Notes: generated from the letters alone by a model not told the origin. A stretch of DNA of 64,000 nt from Leguminivora glycinivorella (GCF_023078275.1 NC_062983.1:7433001-7497000); one strand, 5' to 3'. Positions 35,517 through 47,292 are shown, counted from the stretch's first letter. Numbers and translations: made by a program.

Positions 35517-35893
35517 CCAATCATTGACGCTGTAGCGTATCGAAGTTATTTCTCTCTTCCGCATTGGTGCGACAGAGACCGTTGCCTATCGTTCACCAAA
35601 GTGCGTCAACGTTTGTACTCTTGGCTACAGGCTCTGCCGGCCCGACGAATGACAACCGTTGACGCTAGACGCCAATAGAGATAGCTGGGTGGCTAGCCGA
35701 ATGGCACAATCGCTCACGAAACGCTCACGAAACGAAGCGCTAGTAGATATCTATCTCTATCGCGCTTGCGTATTGGCGCGACAGAGCCAGCGGCGTATCG
35801 CTTTCGTTTGGCGTCGGAGAAATGCCATTCGGCTACGGGGCCTGGCTACAATAACGATAAATAATCGTAAGCGTCTGTACATTGGCTACATGT
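35517..35893. mobile_element. Cluster of MITE family A copies, one inserted in another
   Basis: 35692-35837 is a clear family A element (GCTAGCCGAATGGCA ... TGCCATTCGGCTACG). It separates two parts of an older relative: 35640-35690 (ACGAATGACAACCGTTGACG) and 35843-35893 (CTACAATAACGATAA ... ATTGGCTACATG). A further decayed copy precedes it at 35517-35630. The frames of 67 and 80 codons here are repeat-derived. Confidence 0.65.
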
Positions 35894-36259
35894 TCCACTA
35901 AGCGTTTTATAATAAACTTTGTCAAGCATTCTTGATTGGCAAGGCTGTAACTGAATTACAGACCACACAGCCTTGTGAGATGTCATACTCGTAATGACTT
36001 TATGATCGAATATAACCGTTATTATCTTAAACAATTGCTTTATCATTGCCGTTGTGACGAGATTGTGCAATAGCCTGTACTTAATTCAATTATTTGCAGT
36101 ACAAAGTCATGGGAGAGTCGGCTATACTAGTAATCGTATCGCCTGTTATGTCGTACCAAGTCTAGATTCTAGATTTCCCAAGTAACAACCTATTTCACTT
36201 ATACTTCAGGCACCTAACAATGCTCAGGTCAGGGATAGGGACAAAGCGAATGGTGCACC

Positions 36260-36295
36260 TGACCCTAAGTCAATCTGCGTAAGAATGTCCTATAA
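36260..36295 (+). repeat. SINE tail fragment
   Basis: GACCCTAAGTCAATCTGCGT followed by AAGAATGTCCTATAATATT matches the end of the SINE at 60984-61447. It abuts the 36296-36831 duplicated segment. Confidence 0.7.
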
Positions 36296-36831
36296 TATTT
36301 TTTCTACTCCCGTACTGTTATTCGTGAGTTACAAGGTCGTGCATAGAACTTAAAAACCACGTGGATAAAGGACAAGTCTATCGTCTATACCCTGAAAACA
36401 TTTAGTAAAAGTAGCACGATATAGCTGTTACAGTTCAGTAAATACATTGCTACCAACTTAACAAACCAATTCGCAGAGTCGAGACTCCTTCGTTTTCTGC
36501 TCGTTCATTGGCGACGCGTCGAATCGCATTCAAATGTGATCGATTCAACTCGGCTCGATTCGTCTTAGTGGCCAGGCTTCAAAGAACCATACCATGATAG
36601 TTTTATTTTCATGTTTGCACTGAAACTGTATTCAAAATGGTAGGCGGTCCACTAGATAACTAAGTATGTAAGATGACTGAAAGTAGGTATTTGTTGATTT
36701 ATAATTTTCTTTCAAAATAAGTGCTTGGTCGTAGAAAAAGTATTGTATGCAACGGTGACCCTCAAAAAATGTCGTGGCGTCTTTATCTTCGGCTTCGCCT
36801 CAAATTGTACCCAGAATGTCCTCTTTTATAT
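36296..36831 (+). repeat. Copy 2 of the 0.55-kb duplicated segment
   Basis: It matches 11175-11745 with about a dozen short indels. AGAATGTCCT flanks it on both sides (about 36282 and 36813), possibly a 10-bp TSD in the SINE tail. The left copy of this string is followed by further SINE sequence, so the border is uncertain. Confidence 0.78.
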
Positions 36832-36959
36832 AAAATATTATTATTTATTATGAAAAAAACTTGAACACGAATTCTGTGATAAAAAATCTACCGTTATTTT
36901 CAGCCGACAATTACATTTTTTTTTTAATTTACACTAACTCTATCCTTTATCCTCACTAT

Positions 36960-37056
36960 CCATTAAGTATTAAGTGGAGATAGTTGAAGTGGTGGAAAGT
37001 GACATAGGCTACATTTTGTTTCTTGCTAACTCAAGCGAAGTCGCGGGCAAAAGCTT
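36960..37056 (-). repeat. Repeat family B, 5' fragment in reverse
   Basis: AAGTGGAGATAGTTGAAGTG, AAAGTGACATAGGCTACATT and GCGAAGTCGCGGGCAAAAGC are the reversed head of family B. The tail half is missing. Confidence 0.8.
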
Positions 37057-37732
37057 ATCTATTTATTAAAGCCATGTTGCGGAAATTCATAACAACTATT
37101 TTCTTCATACCAGTGGCGGCTAGTGAAAAATTCTGCTAGGCAACACTGAGCAAATAGAAATCTACCTTAAAATTAGGTACTTTACTAGTAATGAATTTTT
37201 GGCAAGCCGGTGGGAATCGGCTTATATGGACCAGCCGCTGCTGCTTCATACTAAACTGAACTGTTACTCCATTCATCAGAATAACAGCGCCTCCTGACAA
37301 TATAGTCCTATATTACTGGTCAGGCTTTATCCCTTTATTTCGCAGGTCATAACTAAACTTGTAACCTTATTATTTATCGATACAAATCATTCCTCATCTA
37401 CACGTTAACATTTTATAGCAACTCGATTCGACTCGTAGTCGAATCGTTTAACTCGAGTGTTTATGGTCATATTTACGGCTGAAATGCGCATCTCCACACT
37501 CTTGTGTACCCCTATCATGAGTTTTCGACGCTTTATAATACGTTACTCGATAACGAAAACGTCAAGGAAGATGATGTAAGCATTGGGGTAATTCCAAAGT
37601 CGTCTAATTACGAAAGTCGCATAAAAATCACCATTAATTCTATCATACGAAGATTCCCCTTTCGGAATTACCCGCATTTCTGTCATTCGGAATTACCCTA
37701 ATGTACCTTACCTATATCATTGTATGAAACTA

Positions 37733-37862
37733 AGTAAGTTAAGTACACTTTATTGTACAAGAAAAGAATACCTACAACACATAACCTTTAAACTAAAAAG
37801 TTTCAGTACAAAGGCGAACTTATCCCTTTCAGGGATCTCTTCCAGTACACCTTCACCACATT
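37733..37862 (-). repeat. Repeat family I, second copy
   Basis: TACACTTTATTGTACAAGAA, GGCGAACTTATCCCTTTCAG and GGATCTCTTCCAGTACACC match 19606-19725. The flanks 37057-37732 and 37863-38570 hold no recognisable gene, apart from a (GTAT)n tract at about 38112-38131. Confidence 0.6.
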
Positions 37863-38582
37863 GACCATCCGCTCTAACGATCTCTCGACTCGAGTACAGT
37901 GTTTTAAACGTCAAAAACATAGTAGGGGTAAAGGTGCAGTGAACCGATTAAAAGAAAAAAAGTGTGCAATATGGCGGCGGGATAAATGAATGATGCTGAT
38001 GGTAAATCTCTTTTAGATTGCGTTCAATTCAACCTTGGTGTTGAAGGCGTCATATATTGTGCATACGAGATGTACCGGTTACCTTTGTTGATTTTGTGTA
38101 TGTATTAAATACATGTATGTATGTATGTATGCAGGTAGATAGACACCAACTTCCTCACTTGTTTGCCCTTGTCGGCGCAGCGTGTCTTTGTCTTTCTAGG
38201 TAACTTACACCCCTATCTTATTTCAAAAGTTGGAAATACATAAGGTACTACTAAGCTGACCATTAGGTGAGTTCTTCTAGTAGACATTATTACTGATTCT
38301 CTAAAAACTCTTTCTAAGTCATTCCATTCACACATCTTATACAACACTCTCAGGTTACGTGCTTCATTTTACTCAACGTTAAAAATTATAATAGAACCCA
38401 TTTTACTCGTATAGACGTCAAATCGAACCACAGGGAACATCACTGCCTCTTTCAAGTATCATAACGAGTTCACAATAGAATAGTTATTTGTATAACCCCT
38501 ATAAAACATGAATAGCGCAATTAACCAAACATTCCTTATACAAAGGCGCGTGCCAAATGCCATATTAAAAAGAAATAAAGCC

Positions 38583-38836
38583 CAGGTGAGGCCAGGGACA
38601 GCGCATGTCGGTTCCACCCCCTCCAGCGTAACTTGACCTTACCTGCCTCCCCTTTGCCTACCAACTGTATAGAGTAAATCAATCTATCCGGGTCTAGGTA
38701 CACTGGTTCTCCCGTTGCATGAGACAGGTAGCGCAGGTGAACGCATGCGTCAGGTGAGCCTCCTACCTCCTAGTAACCCGTGTTGTCCTGGTATCAGGCT
38801 GGCATCTTGCCACAGGTACGCTCCCAAATCAGGTGA
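38583..38836. promoter_or_regulatory. Cluster of CAGGTGA / CAGGTA motifs
   Basis: CAGGTGA occurs at 38583, 38734, 38751 and 38830. CAGGTAG is at 38725, CAGGTAC at 38813, and CAGGTAA on the minus strand at 38639-38645. That makes seven CAGGT(A/G) strings in about 255 bp, in a segment GC-richer than its surroundings. CAGGTAG is the core bound by the insect pioneer factor Zelda, and CAGGTG is an E-box core used by Snail-type and bHLH factors (established in flies). A role as an enhancer here is an inference. Confidence 0.35.
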
Positions 38837-39297
38837 TAGGGCTCTCACGTGGGACTCGCTAATGATCCTTTATTAATTACTTTAATTAGCACGGTTTGGA
38901 ACATTCCCCTTGCCATTTTCAAGGTATTTTAACCTCTATTACTATGAAATTTAAGACATAAGTATGATTAGCGAATGCTTATCATGGAATTCACGCTCTG
39001 TAATGATTTTACCCGTCACTTTGACCGATTAGTTGCAGTTTTACTGAGTTTATCGCTTTAGTAACGATTGTCGGGTTAACTCGAACACATTACAGCGAAA
39101 ATTGTGTCAACTCGGATTTTTTCTTTTCTGATTTACGTACTGTACAATTTCACTATTTTTTTTTAAATGTGTTCAAACTTGTAGATTGTAGACATTTATT
39201 TGAACTTAATTTTGTAGGCTTTAAGAAGATAAAGATGCGGTTTTTAGAAATTAGAAATGTTTCAAAACTGTTTTTTACTTATTACGAAATTTCATTT
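38837..39297. other. No gene seen
   Basis: AT-rich sequence between the motif cluster and the foldback at 39298, with no open frame of note. Confidence 0.4.
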
Positions 39298-39635
39298 AAA
39301 AAATAAAACCGCCTTCAAAAAAAGCGTGTTACAAAACACGGAGAAACTAAAAAGCCAAAAATAATAAACCTTCGAATTCAGATTTCTTATCGGATTGCAA
39401 TAATCTAAACATCTAGTCGGTACCAGACCTGTTCGTCGCCTTGCTATTTCCTGTTTGCCCCATCCAACCATACGCAGGCTGGCCCCGACTCCAAAAATAA
39501 TTGATTTGTTTATAATTTGGATGTTTAGATTATTGCAATCCGATAAGAAATCTGAATTCGAAGGTTTATTATTTTTGGCCTTTTAGTTTCTCCGTGTTTA
39601 ATAACACGCTTTTTTTGAAGGCGGTTTTATTTTTT
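39298..39635. mobile_element. Inverted repeat with 116-bp near-identical arms
   Basis: The left arm 39298-39413 and right arm 39520-39635 are reverse complements with only a few differences (AAAGCC/GGCCT near the middle and a small indel by CACGG). The spacer is 106 bp. Landmarks are ACCGCCTTCAAAAAAAGCGT and its inverse, and TTATCGGATTGCAATAATCT and its inverse. A transcript of this would fold into a long double-stranded hairpin. Together with 39636-40077 it appears to be part of a common lepidopteran repeat. Confidence 0.82.
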
Positions 39636-40077
39636 GTTAAAAAGTTAATTTATTTATTGATTTTTAGTGGTTCCTAGTGATATTATATGTATCAGTCCGA
39701 ATATATGTAAAGTAGTGAAAGAATTATCCTTTAACTCCTAACCATTGAGGAGTTGACCTTCCATCATCAGCTCAGCCACATAAAATTATTACCATCAGGC
39801 GTAAATACTGGTGTACCTTTGAAAAATACACTAAAAACATTACATGTGCCTATAACATTTGAAGAGTTCCCTCGATTTCTCCAAGATCCCATCATCAGAC
39901 CCCGACTTGGTGCCAATGGGACCATCTCGGGGTTATACCCGTTCGATCAAAAAAAATTTTTGAAAATCGGTCCACGCTTCTCGGAGATATCGAGTAACAT
40001 ACATACAAAAAAAATAATAAAAAAAAAAACATTCAGTCGAATTGAGAACCTCCTCCTTTTTTGAAGTCGGTTAAAAA
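39636..40077 (-). repeat. Dispersed repeat ending in CTTTTTTGAAGTCGGTT
   Basis: It contains CATTGAGGAGTTGACCTTCC, CAGCTCAGCCACATAAAATT, ACCCCGACTTGGTGCCAATG and GTCGAATTGAGAACCTCCTC, which I recognise as a very common lepidopteran repeat. Its outer end, AACCGACTTCAAAAAA when inverted, resembles the AACCGCCTTCAAAAAA start at about 39307, so the two blocks may form one element of about 770 bp. The 103-codon plus-strand frame is not a gene. Confidence 0.75.
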
Positions 40078-40570
40078 TGAGTTAACACCACCGATTCCCC
40101 GATAATAACTAAAATTATCAATTCCCTGGAAAAATCACTTAAACGTAACAAGACCAAACTCACCATGGGCCAAAGCTCGCGAACACTAACTGCTGATAAT
40201 GGGCCCGCTAAGTGGCCACTCAGGGCAATTTTCCCAATCAGAGTGATTAGAGGGCAGCACCGAACAAGTGAAATCAATATAGGTACTTATTTATGATATG
40301 TGCTATTAATATGCGTTATACTTATGGACACGGGTACCAAGGGTCTATGTCTCTGCTAACATTGTTAAAATGGTTAAAATTCTAACACTTATTACTTAAC
40401 GCAATTTTTGTGGAAATGCGGAAAATGCCCATTCAAATAACTGGTTTTCTTTAAAAAAAATGTGTGAAAAATATTTTTTTTTCAGCAATTGATACTTATT
40501 TATACCTACTTATAATTATTTAAAGCGGTAGGAAGCAGATAATTCTATTTTAAATCGTTATAATAGGCGA

Positions 40571-40878
40571 GACGACTAAAAAAACTAATTAGTCCGTCAG
40601 TTAGATTATCAAAGAATTTTAGACACGTCTTTTTCTTTTTTCTCGTAAACGGAAAATGACGACGATACAGTGCGTTGAAGTTTCGCGTGACGTCACGCCT
40701 AGGTACAATTTTTACTTAGAAGTGACGTCACAAGCCTCCACTCCGGAACTTTGGTGCTCTATAATATATCTTTGTATTTTTTCATTAATTAGAAAAAGCG
40801 AAAAATATGTGGTCAGTATTTTTGGACGATCTAACTGGCGGACTAAACAGAATGCCATTTTTTATGTACCTAGTCGTC
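40571..40878. mobile_element. MITE family N (TTAGTCCGTCAGTTAGAT), uninterrupted copy
   Basis: TTAGTCCGTCAGTTAGAT at 40589-40606 pairs with ATCTAACTGGCGGACTAA at 40829-40846. Outer GACGACTA (40571) and TAGTCGTC (ending 40878) extend the inverted ends. The interior is shared in reverse with 63583-64000, including GACGACGATACAGTGCGTTG. The 94-codon frame in it is not a gene. Confidence 0.75.
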
Positions 40879-42074
40879 ATCCCTATTATAACTTTTCAGA
40901 GTTGATCCTCAGGAGGCAGCTAAAAACCATAGAATGGTAGCCTAGCCTAGCCTCGCGTAGTTATTAGCCTCTTTTAAATCTATTTGTTTTTCCTTCGTTT
41001 TCCCTGTTCTTGACTACCTTTATCTTTTAAAAATAATAGGTTGCAAAATCAAGCAGATGCATTAACACGAAAATCAGTATTTCCTATAAATTCGCTTCCT
41101 TTATTAAATTACCCACACCCGTCAATCTGTGTGGCCAATCATTCGCCCCGGGCCTTCAACATTCGGGATTTGGACCTCCCGGGTAGCGGAGGGAATACCA
41201 AATGTTTATATCGATATCGATACCTATTTTCATTATATCACATATTGTAATTAAATTAATTGTGTACAGTGCAATAAGATGTGAAACACAACATAGGCCG
41301 CAAAAATATCCGACACGATTTTATTTGTAGAACCATAAGAACCTGTCATATATTTTTTCGGCCTTCGGGTAGTAAGATGTTATTGCAGTTGACTGTACAA
41401 CAAATTATACGTGTCAAATGGTTAAAGAGTTAAATACTGAGGCCTTAACCCATGAACAATTTGAAACGTGTTTCTAGCCATTCGATTTAGAACCGTAATT
41501 TTTATTATAATACTTATAGAGATGCGTTTTTGGTCTTAATATTATGGCAAGTATTTTACCGTTACGGATACGGATTAAAGTGTTACGGACGAAATTTGCA
41601 ATTCGTTCTTTTGTAGGTACTCCAATTAAAAAGTAATTAGAGTGACAGAGAAAGATGACCGCAAACACCGTACCGTGGATTTTATATACCAGTACAATAC
41701 CCAATTGCATTTAACATTTCTTCTGACTCAAAGACGAAGAAGTGATCATATTATACATTATCAGCTGAGCCTGATGAGAAAAATCTTAACAAGCAAAAAA
41801 TTATAATTACTATCGATCTTAATCAAGCCATAAACCTAAATATCGTATAACAACAAAAAGATACAAAATAATAAATTCCCTATTATACTACCGTTGAAAA
41901 AACGAAAAACAAAGAAGCATCATTCGTTTGGTCGTAAAACAACGTATAGTGTTGTTAGTAATCACTCGAGTAAATCTCTTAACAAATTGGGATAAGAGTG
42001 GCTTATCAGTTATTATAAAAATAAATCTTTAGAGGTCGAGGTATTCCCGATGAACTACAGTATGGGGTTCTTCA
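40879..42074. other. No gene seen
   Basis: AT-rich sequence with short frames of low-complexity composition. No shared repeat was identified. Confidence 0.4.
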
Positions 42075-42222
42075 AAAAAGGAGTGTACAAGTTTCTAATG
42101 GGTCGGCAACGCGCACGTGACACCACTGACACCCCTTGAGTTTCAGGTGTCCATAGGTTACGGTGCCCGCTTTCCATCAGGCGGGCCGTATACCTGTTTG
42201 CCACCGACGTGGTATAAAAAAA
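42075..42222 (-). repeat. Repeat family D, inverted copy
   Basis: GTACAAGTTTCTAATGGGTC, GGCAACGCGCACGTGACACC and TTTCCATCAGGCGGGCCGTA end in TGCCACCGACGTGGTATAAA. Confidence 0.85.
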
Positions 42223-43409
42223 ATTACTGCATTACAGTAAAAACTTTATAAATACTCACGGTTAACTATAATTTAGTTTAAGAAGTAAATTAGTAGTATA
42301 AAACATATGTATATAATCTTATAAAAAGATAATTTAGCCATTATATGTGATCATATCATCGTGGATTAGGTCTCCCTTGTAATCATTATATTCTGCGAGC
42401 TCACGGTTTTATGGAAAATAATGTACAAATTTTCTGATATTTATCTATTTTTATAAAGATCAATTTACTGATTTTTCTTCTGCTAGGACCGGAAACTTCT
42501 TGTTATATGTATTTCATAAGGGTTTTCGATGACTTAATTTCTTAAGAAACTTAGTTAAAATTTGAGAGAACTTTATGCTCTCTAAACTTTCCGCAACTAG
42601 CACATTTTTTTCATCTTTTCCCTGAAGTCATATGTTATATGAACTGTACAATAAATATCTATTAAATCGTGCTAAATGGTATCCTCCCAACGCTGTCGGT
42701 GGTCCCATTCTAATTCCTTTCATTAATAAGCGCCACTCACATCCAGAAAAATCTAAATATACGAGACGCTCTTAATCTGCCGAATTGGACGGCGGCGTCT
42801 AGTTGATCAGTTCCCATAATTAATAGCCCGTAACGTTTCGGTCCGGGGTTCGATGCCCGCGCAGTCAACCGACAATTGACAAACGTAGACCCGAAATCTA
42901 GGTCTCCTAATTAGTTGTAGACTGGTTTATTGGCTTTATAACTTTTTCAACTGTCTTCTTATTTCAAATGACTGTATTGTTTAAAGGCATACACATCGGA
43001 TCAGAGTGCGTGCGCGTTGTAATATTCAGATCCCTATGAGAGATGACACACCGGTTGCGTGACGCATGCGTGCACTGATCCAAAATGATTGTGCTTGTTT
43101 AAAAAACCCTACGGCCGACCACATACGACATTGGTCTAAGGCGACAGCGGCTATGACGGCCATAGGTGAGAAAGAAAGGTCTCATCGCTGTGTCTCGCTC
43201 CAACCTATGGCTACCATACGCACATGGCGAATAAATATTGCAGCGAAAGATGAAAGTTTGCGCGTTAACGGGTTGATTTACGACTGTTCTGACAGAACCA
43301 ATTCGCGGCATTTTTGATGGTCCGTATGGAATGACGTCATTTTAGTTCTCTAGAGATTATCCTTGTTTATGACCCGCGTACTTTGTACTCGTAAAAGAAA
43401 TACTACTTA
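42223..43409. other. No gene seen; one tRNA B-box-like string
   Basis: GGTCCGGGGTTCGATGCCCG at about 42840-42859 resembles an RNA polymerase III B box and its T-loop context. No A box or cloverleaf precedes it at the right distance, so it is at most a SINE fragment. The GC-richer 43000-43310 block has overlapping frames on both strands without splice support. Confidence 0.4.
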
Positions 43410-43655
43410 GAGCGATTTCACACTACGTTCGATCCGAATCTGTGAAAATATGATCTGTCATAGCCGTGGTACTTTACATAGGTACTACATCCGATCTCCT
43501 AGTATTGTATTTAAAATAATAAATCGCGGAGCCGGTGTTTACCGTGGCGAGCAGCGCCATCTACTCCGTCATCCAATTATATTAAACTACCATACACATA
43601 GTTCTACGGCTATGACGGATCTTAAATATTTTCACGGATTGTGTGATAGAATTAA
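43410..43655. mobile_element. TIR MITE with TCTGTGAAAATATGATC-type ends
   Basis: ATCTGTGAAAATATGATCTG and TCATAGCCGTGGTAC on the left pair with the inverse of GGCTATGACGGATCTTAAAT and ATTTTCACGGAT on the right (ending 43639), with small gaps. The spacer has GCGAGCAGCGCCATCTACTC. Exact ends and the TSD are uncertain. Confidence 0.55.
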
Positions 43656-44139
43656 ACTAAAACAATATAAGGTGTTATCAAATTAGTCACAAATATTTTT
43701 ACGGCTGATACTTAGTACTCCGCTCCTGAAGCATATTTATTAGATCTATCTAGGCACTGTTAACGTGACATAAGAGATAGTGTTAAACATCCTGACAGGT
43801 AAACATTATGGGGGGATATGGTTATTTAGAAAATAAATTGAAATATTTTTAATATTTTTTCTTAAGGAAATTAAAAGAAAAAAAACATGTGAAAATTTTG
43901 TTTTAATTTCTAGTGAAAGTTAATTGTTTTGATGTTAATTAACGTCCCTTAAAACATCCGTGACTAATTTGGTAACACCCCATATAAAATAGACCACAAT
44001 GTCTTAAGCCAATATAAGACTTATTTATAGGTCCATTTGCTTTTATAATTAGGGTACCACACCAATTAGGCTCTAGCCCAATTAAGGCTAGTCTAAAATA
44101 GGACTCGAGTTGGCGACCCACATTTAAATAGTATAATAC

Positions 44140-44371
44140 ACTTGCGCTCGTGTTAAATTCGAAAGCAGCGGAATTCTCCATACAAACTTCCACCACCCCA
44201 TTTTAGGAAAGTGGGGGTTGTAAAGAGACAAAAAGTAGCCTATGTCAGTCTCCATCCCTTCAACTATCTCCACTTAAAAAAGCGTCAATTCGTCCCTCCG
44301 TTTTGGCGTGAAAGACGGACAAACAAACAGACACACACACTTTTCCATTTATAATATGTATTAGTATGGAT
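44140..44371 (+). repeat. Repeat family B copy
   Basis: It lacks the first bases (starting at CGCTCGTGTTAAATTCGAAA) but is otherwise well preserved to CATTTATAATATGTATTAGT. The 43939-44196 minus-strand frame that overlaps its start is not a gene. Confidence 0.85.
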
Positions 44372-44446
44372 TGCTTCTGAGAAAATTCTCAAAAATTAAG
44401 AGTAGCTTAAAACAACTAATAGTTAACGATAATACCTACTAAACCC

Positions 44447-44587
44447 TAAGTCCGTTTTCACATTATCCGATCCGATATCGGATGTCTGAAGGATTTCAAT
44501 AGAAAAAATCCAAGATGGCGTCTGTAGTGTATGGGATTATATCGATCCGATATCCGATATCGGACCGGATAATGTGAAAACGCCCTA
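44447..44587. mobile_element. MITE family C, complete copy
   Basis: CCGTTTTCACATTATCCGAT and CCGATATCGGAT at the left are mirrored by ATCCGATATCGGACCGGATA and ATGTGAAAACG at the right, giving TIRs of about 30 bp in a 140-bp element. The outer CTAA / TTAG bases may extend the ends. Confidence 0.8.
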
Positions 44588-45244
44588 ACTAATTCTATGG
44601 TTTATTTTATCGCCCAAAAGGCTTGCACTCTGTATGCAAGGTAGGTAGTATGCATATTACCTATTATCCCAGAAGTAAAGTCTGCCTTAAGTGAGATATT
44701 TTTTATTAAATGAAGCTGGAAGCTAGATATTGATTTAACCTTATCATGAGGTTCCATAAAAAATGTTGTTGAACAAAATGTACCAAAATCATCAATCACA
44801 GGTGGCTTTGGCACCTATTCTAACAACCTACCGAACGTACCTAATTGTTTTTTTTTTTTCACTTGGCCAACTCTGTCACCCTCCTCCATTTCTGTATTAA
44901 TTTAAAAAAAAACATAGTTCTGAGGTTTGAAACTCGGTATCATACGTAAAATTTTGTTTTACAGGACAATCAATTCCCCTTTAATTGCTGTTCGGACGTT
45001 TATGGGTAATTCCGGACGATACGGCCGACGGCTAATCGATTTTAAACAGAAGATATGCCCCTGATTGTTCTTAGAAAGACGTACATAAACTGTATTATAC
45101 TCGTATTATTTTAGCATAAAATAACGCAACAATGCATATATACATATATCTTTCTGTAATCGATTTTAAACAAAAGGGAATCTGGGTTCTAAGGGCGGAT
45201 CCAGCTTCGTTCTCAGGGGGGGGGGGGGGGGCACTTGGTCAATA
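44588..45244. other. No gene; a 17-18-base G run
   Basis: 45217-45233 is an uninterrupted G tract. A 41-bp stretch with fair splice signals (44965-45005) is too short to call. Confidence 0.4.
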
Positions 45245-45560
45245 TCAATATGTGTTCCCCATCCCAGGCCTTTTATGGCCAGCCTGGCTCCTAACACTCT
45301 TGACTTCTCTGGATCCACTGGAACATGGTGGAACAGGATTAAAGGTTTGGTGGGAACAAGACGCGATTTTGCAGAGCTGCTGGGTCAACCAATCAATGGA
45401 TATCTGTGATCGATACGGCTTCGGCAAGGAACGTAGCTGATCGGCCATTGACTCGTTGAGTAGTCGATGTGGATTGTAGACTGCCTTCTCAAGATACATA
45501 CTTAGTTGCTGCAACTGTCATCTGCAAACATTCTTATTGTGGCCAATTTTCACGTTAAAA
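45245..45560 (-). pseudogene. Possible reverse-transcriptase remnant (FADD box), weak
   Basis: On the minus strand, 45517-45534 encodes RMFADD in a short open context (TIRMFADDSC), resembling the F/Y-x-D-D catalytic box of reverse transcriptases. The frame stops a few codons later, and another frame of 89 codons continues to 45245 with unremarkable composition. The surrounding 45240-45530 is GC-richer than its flanks, as former coding DNA would be. It may be a decayed LINE, but six matching residues can occur by chance. Confidence 0.2.
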
Positions 45561-46564
45561 AACAATAAATAACCAATATCTTACCATTTTATGAGCTACA
45601 AAACCTCCTCTCATGCCCAAAGACCTCCTCAAACCTAATCTCTTAAGACATTCGGTCTCTGGACGGTGTCGTCTTTAACGGCAACCCGACACCCCGAGCA
45701 TTCGAATATCGAATTCCAGAATCAGTGGGGTTTAGTGGAAGAGTTCGCGTACTACCGAGAACCTTTCGATAAGTAAACGTCGAATCGAATTCGTATCACA
45801 TTATGAGCATATTAATCCTAAAACACCTAAGGTCAGGTGGGGCAGGGGGCAGTTTATGTTACCGGTCAATAGCAACAATTTGAAGACTTCTTACAAGTTG
45901 ACTTAACCTAGACTTTAAAACAAAATCGTTTGTCAATTTAAACAACTCCCACTACTTAGTCAGCAGTTTTCAAAAAGTTTGTACATAAGCCACGTCAGCA
46001 AATTTTAATTGATCCTATTTTGTTAGCAACATTTAGTGATATAAGTCGACTTTCGTAAGATATATGCAGGATAATTGTTATACCTAATTAATCGATGCCT
46101 AATTAAGAAAATATAGATACTAGAGAATCTTAATGACCAAATAAAACTAACTAAAATCTCAATTAATGAAATAAATCTTGGTAACAAAAAAGGAATAAGA
46201 AAACAAATTTAATTTTTTCTTTAATTTTTGTACAAACTATTCGAGAACTGGTGTAGCAGACAAATAGGTAGGTAAGTTGCAAATATCAATATTTGTACAA
46301 TACATAATAATGAGTGAATATCAGCCGACTGTCGTTTAATTGAGCAAACAATACAAAGAGCGTGCCATCTACAATTGATTGGCCTTGAGAATTAAAATTA
46401 TGGGCCTTATTATAGGCGTTGTTATGACATGGCAACATATTTCGGTGAATAACCTTTTCCTTAAGTGTAGCACTATTACGACAGTAAAGCCAAAACGAAG
46501 TGTTACCTGTATGGAACATTTTGAGCCCGAGATTTTCATTAGTTTTTATGGCCCGTGTACGTAT
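45561..46564. other. No gene seen
   Basis: GGTAACAAAAAAGGAATAAG at about 46180 and TTGTACAAACTATTCGAGAA at about 46229 also occur at about 33290 and 33345 with small changes, suggesting a further diverged repeat pair. No coding frame is supported. Confidence 0.4.
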
Positions 46565-46808
46565 TTACTAGCTTTTGCCCGCGGCTTCGCTCGCGTTAAA
46601 TTCGAAAATCGCGGAATGCTCCATACAAACTTCCACCACCCCATTTCAGGAAAGTGGGGGTTTGAAAGAGACAAAAAGTAGCCTATGTCACTCTCCATCC
46701 CGACTATCTCCACTTAAAAAAAACGTCAATTCGTCGCTCCGTTTTGCCGTTAAAAATTGACAAACAAACAGACACACACACTTTTCCATTTATAATATTA
46801 GTATGGAT
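46565..46808 (+). repeat. Repeat family B, near-consensus copy
   Basis: ACTAGCTTTTGCCCGCGGCT to CCATTTATAATATTAGTATG, with all family blocks present. The overlapping 100- and 61-codon frames are repeat-derived. Confidence 0.9.
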
Positions 46809-46822
46809 ACATAGACTACACT

Positions 46823-46967
46823 ACAGATGTAGTACGAAAAGGGTATCCTTCGTATTTTTCGAGAAACGTTCGTATTTGTCATGCGAGTTCAGTCAATGTC
46901 AGTACATCTTATACTGAGACTGATTGAAATATAATGACACGTTCGTGCATTTTCGCACTACATCTGT
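46823..46967. mobile_element. Short TIR MITE (ACAGATGTAGT-CGAAAA)
   Basis: ACAGATGTAGTACGAAAA (46823-46840) pairs with TTTTCGCACTACATCTGT (46950-46967), 17 of 18 positions. A related end, TTTCGCACTACAATCTGT, lies at about 47007. The interior has no coding frame. Confidence 0.7.
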
Positions 46968-47079
46968 AACAAAATATAGTAATTATGTTAAGGCATAATC
47001 TTATAGTTTCGCACTACAATCTGTACAAGAAAAAGCTGAAATTTGCAGTAATCAATATAGTTAAAAAATTATGTTAGTC

Positions 47080-47292
47080 TTTTGATATATTTTTGGATAG
47101 GTATTTAAAAATGAATAAGGGTTTACTAAAATCATTTTTTGATAATATTAATAGTTTCTAATCGCACCAAAAGAACTTTGTAAAAACTAAAAAATTGTTT
47201 TGAACTTGATAGCAGTAGTTTTTGAGAAAAATACGAAAAACTACGGAACCCTACACTGAGCGTGACCCGACACGCTCTTGGCCGGTTTTTTA
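47080..47292 (-). repeat. Repeat family F, partial inverted copy
   Basis: AATAAGGGTTTACTAAAATC, AAAATTGTTTTGAACTTGAT, ACTACGGAACCCTACACTGA and GACACGCTCTTGGCCGGTTT match the left half of 21488-22058 in reverse. Confidence 0.85.

Noticed and set aside
39753..40064. 103-codon plus-strand frame
   Set aside because: It lies in a highly repeated lepidopteran element and is not conserved as protein.
42838..42868. Third B-box-like string (GGGGTTCGATGCCCG)
   Set aside because: An isolated half without an A box or paired stems; at most a SINE fragment.
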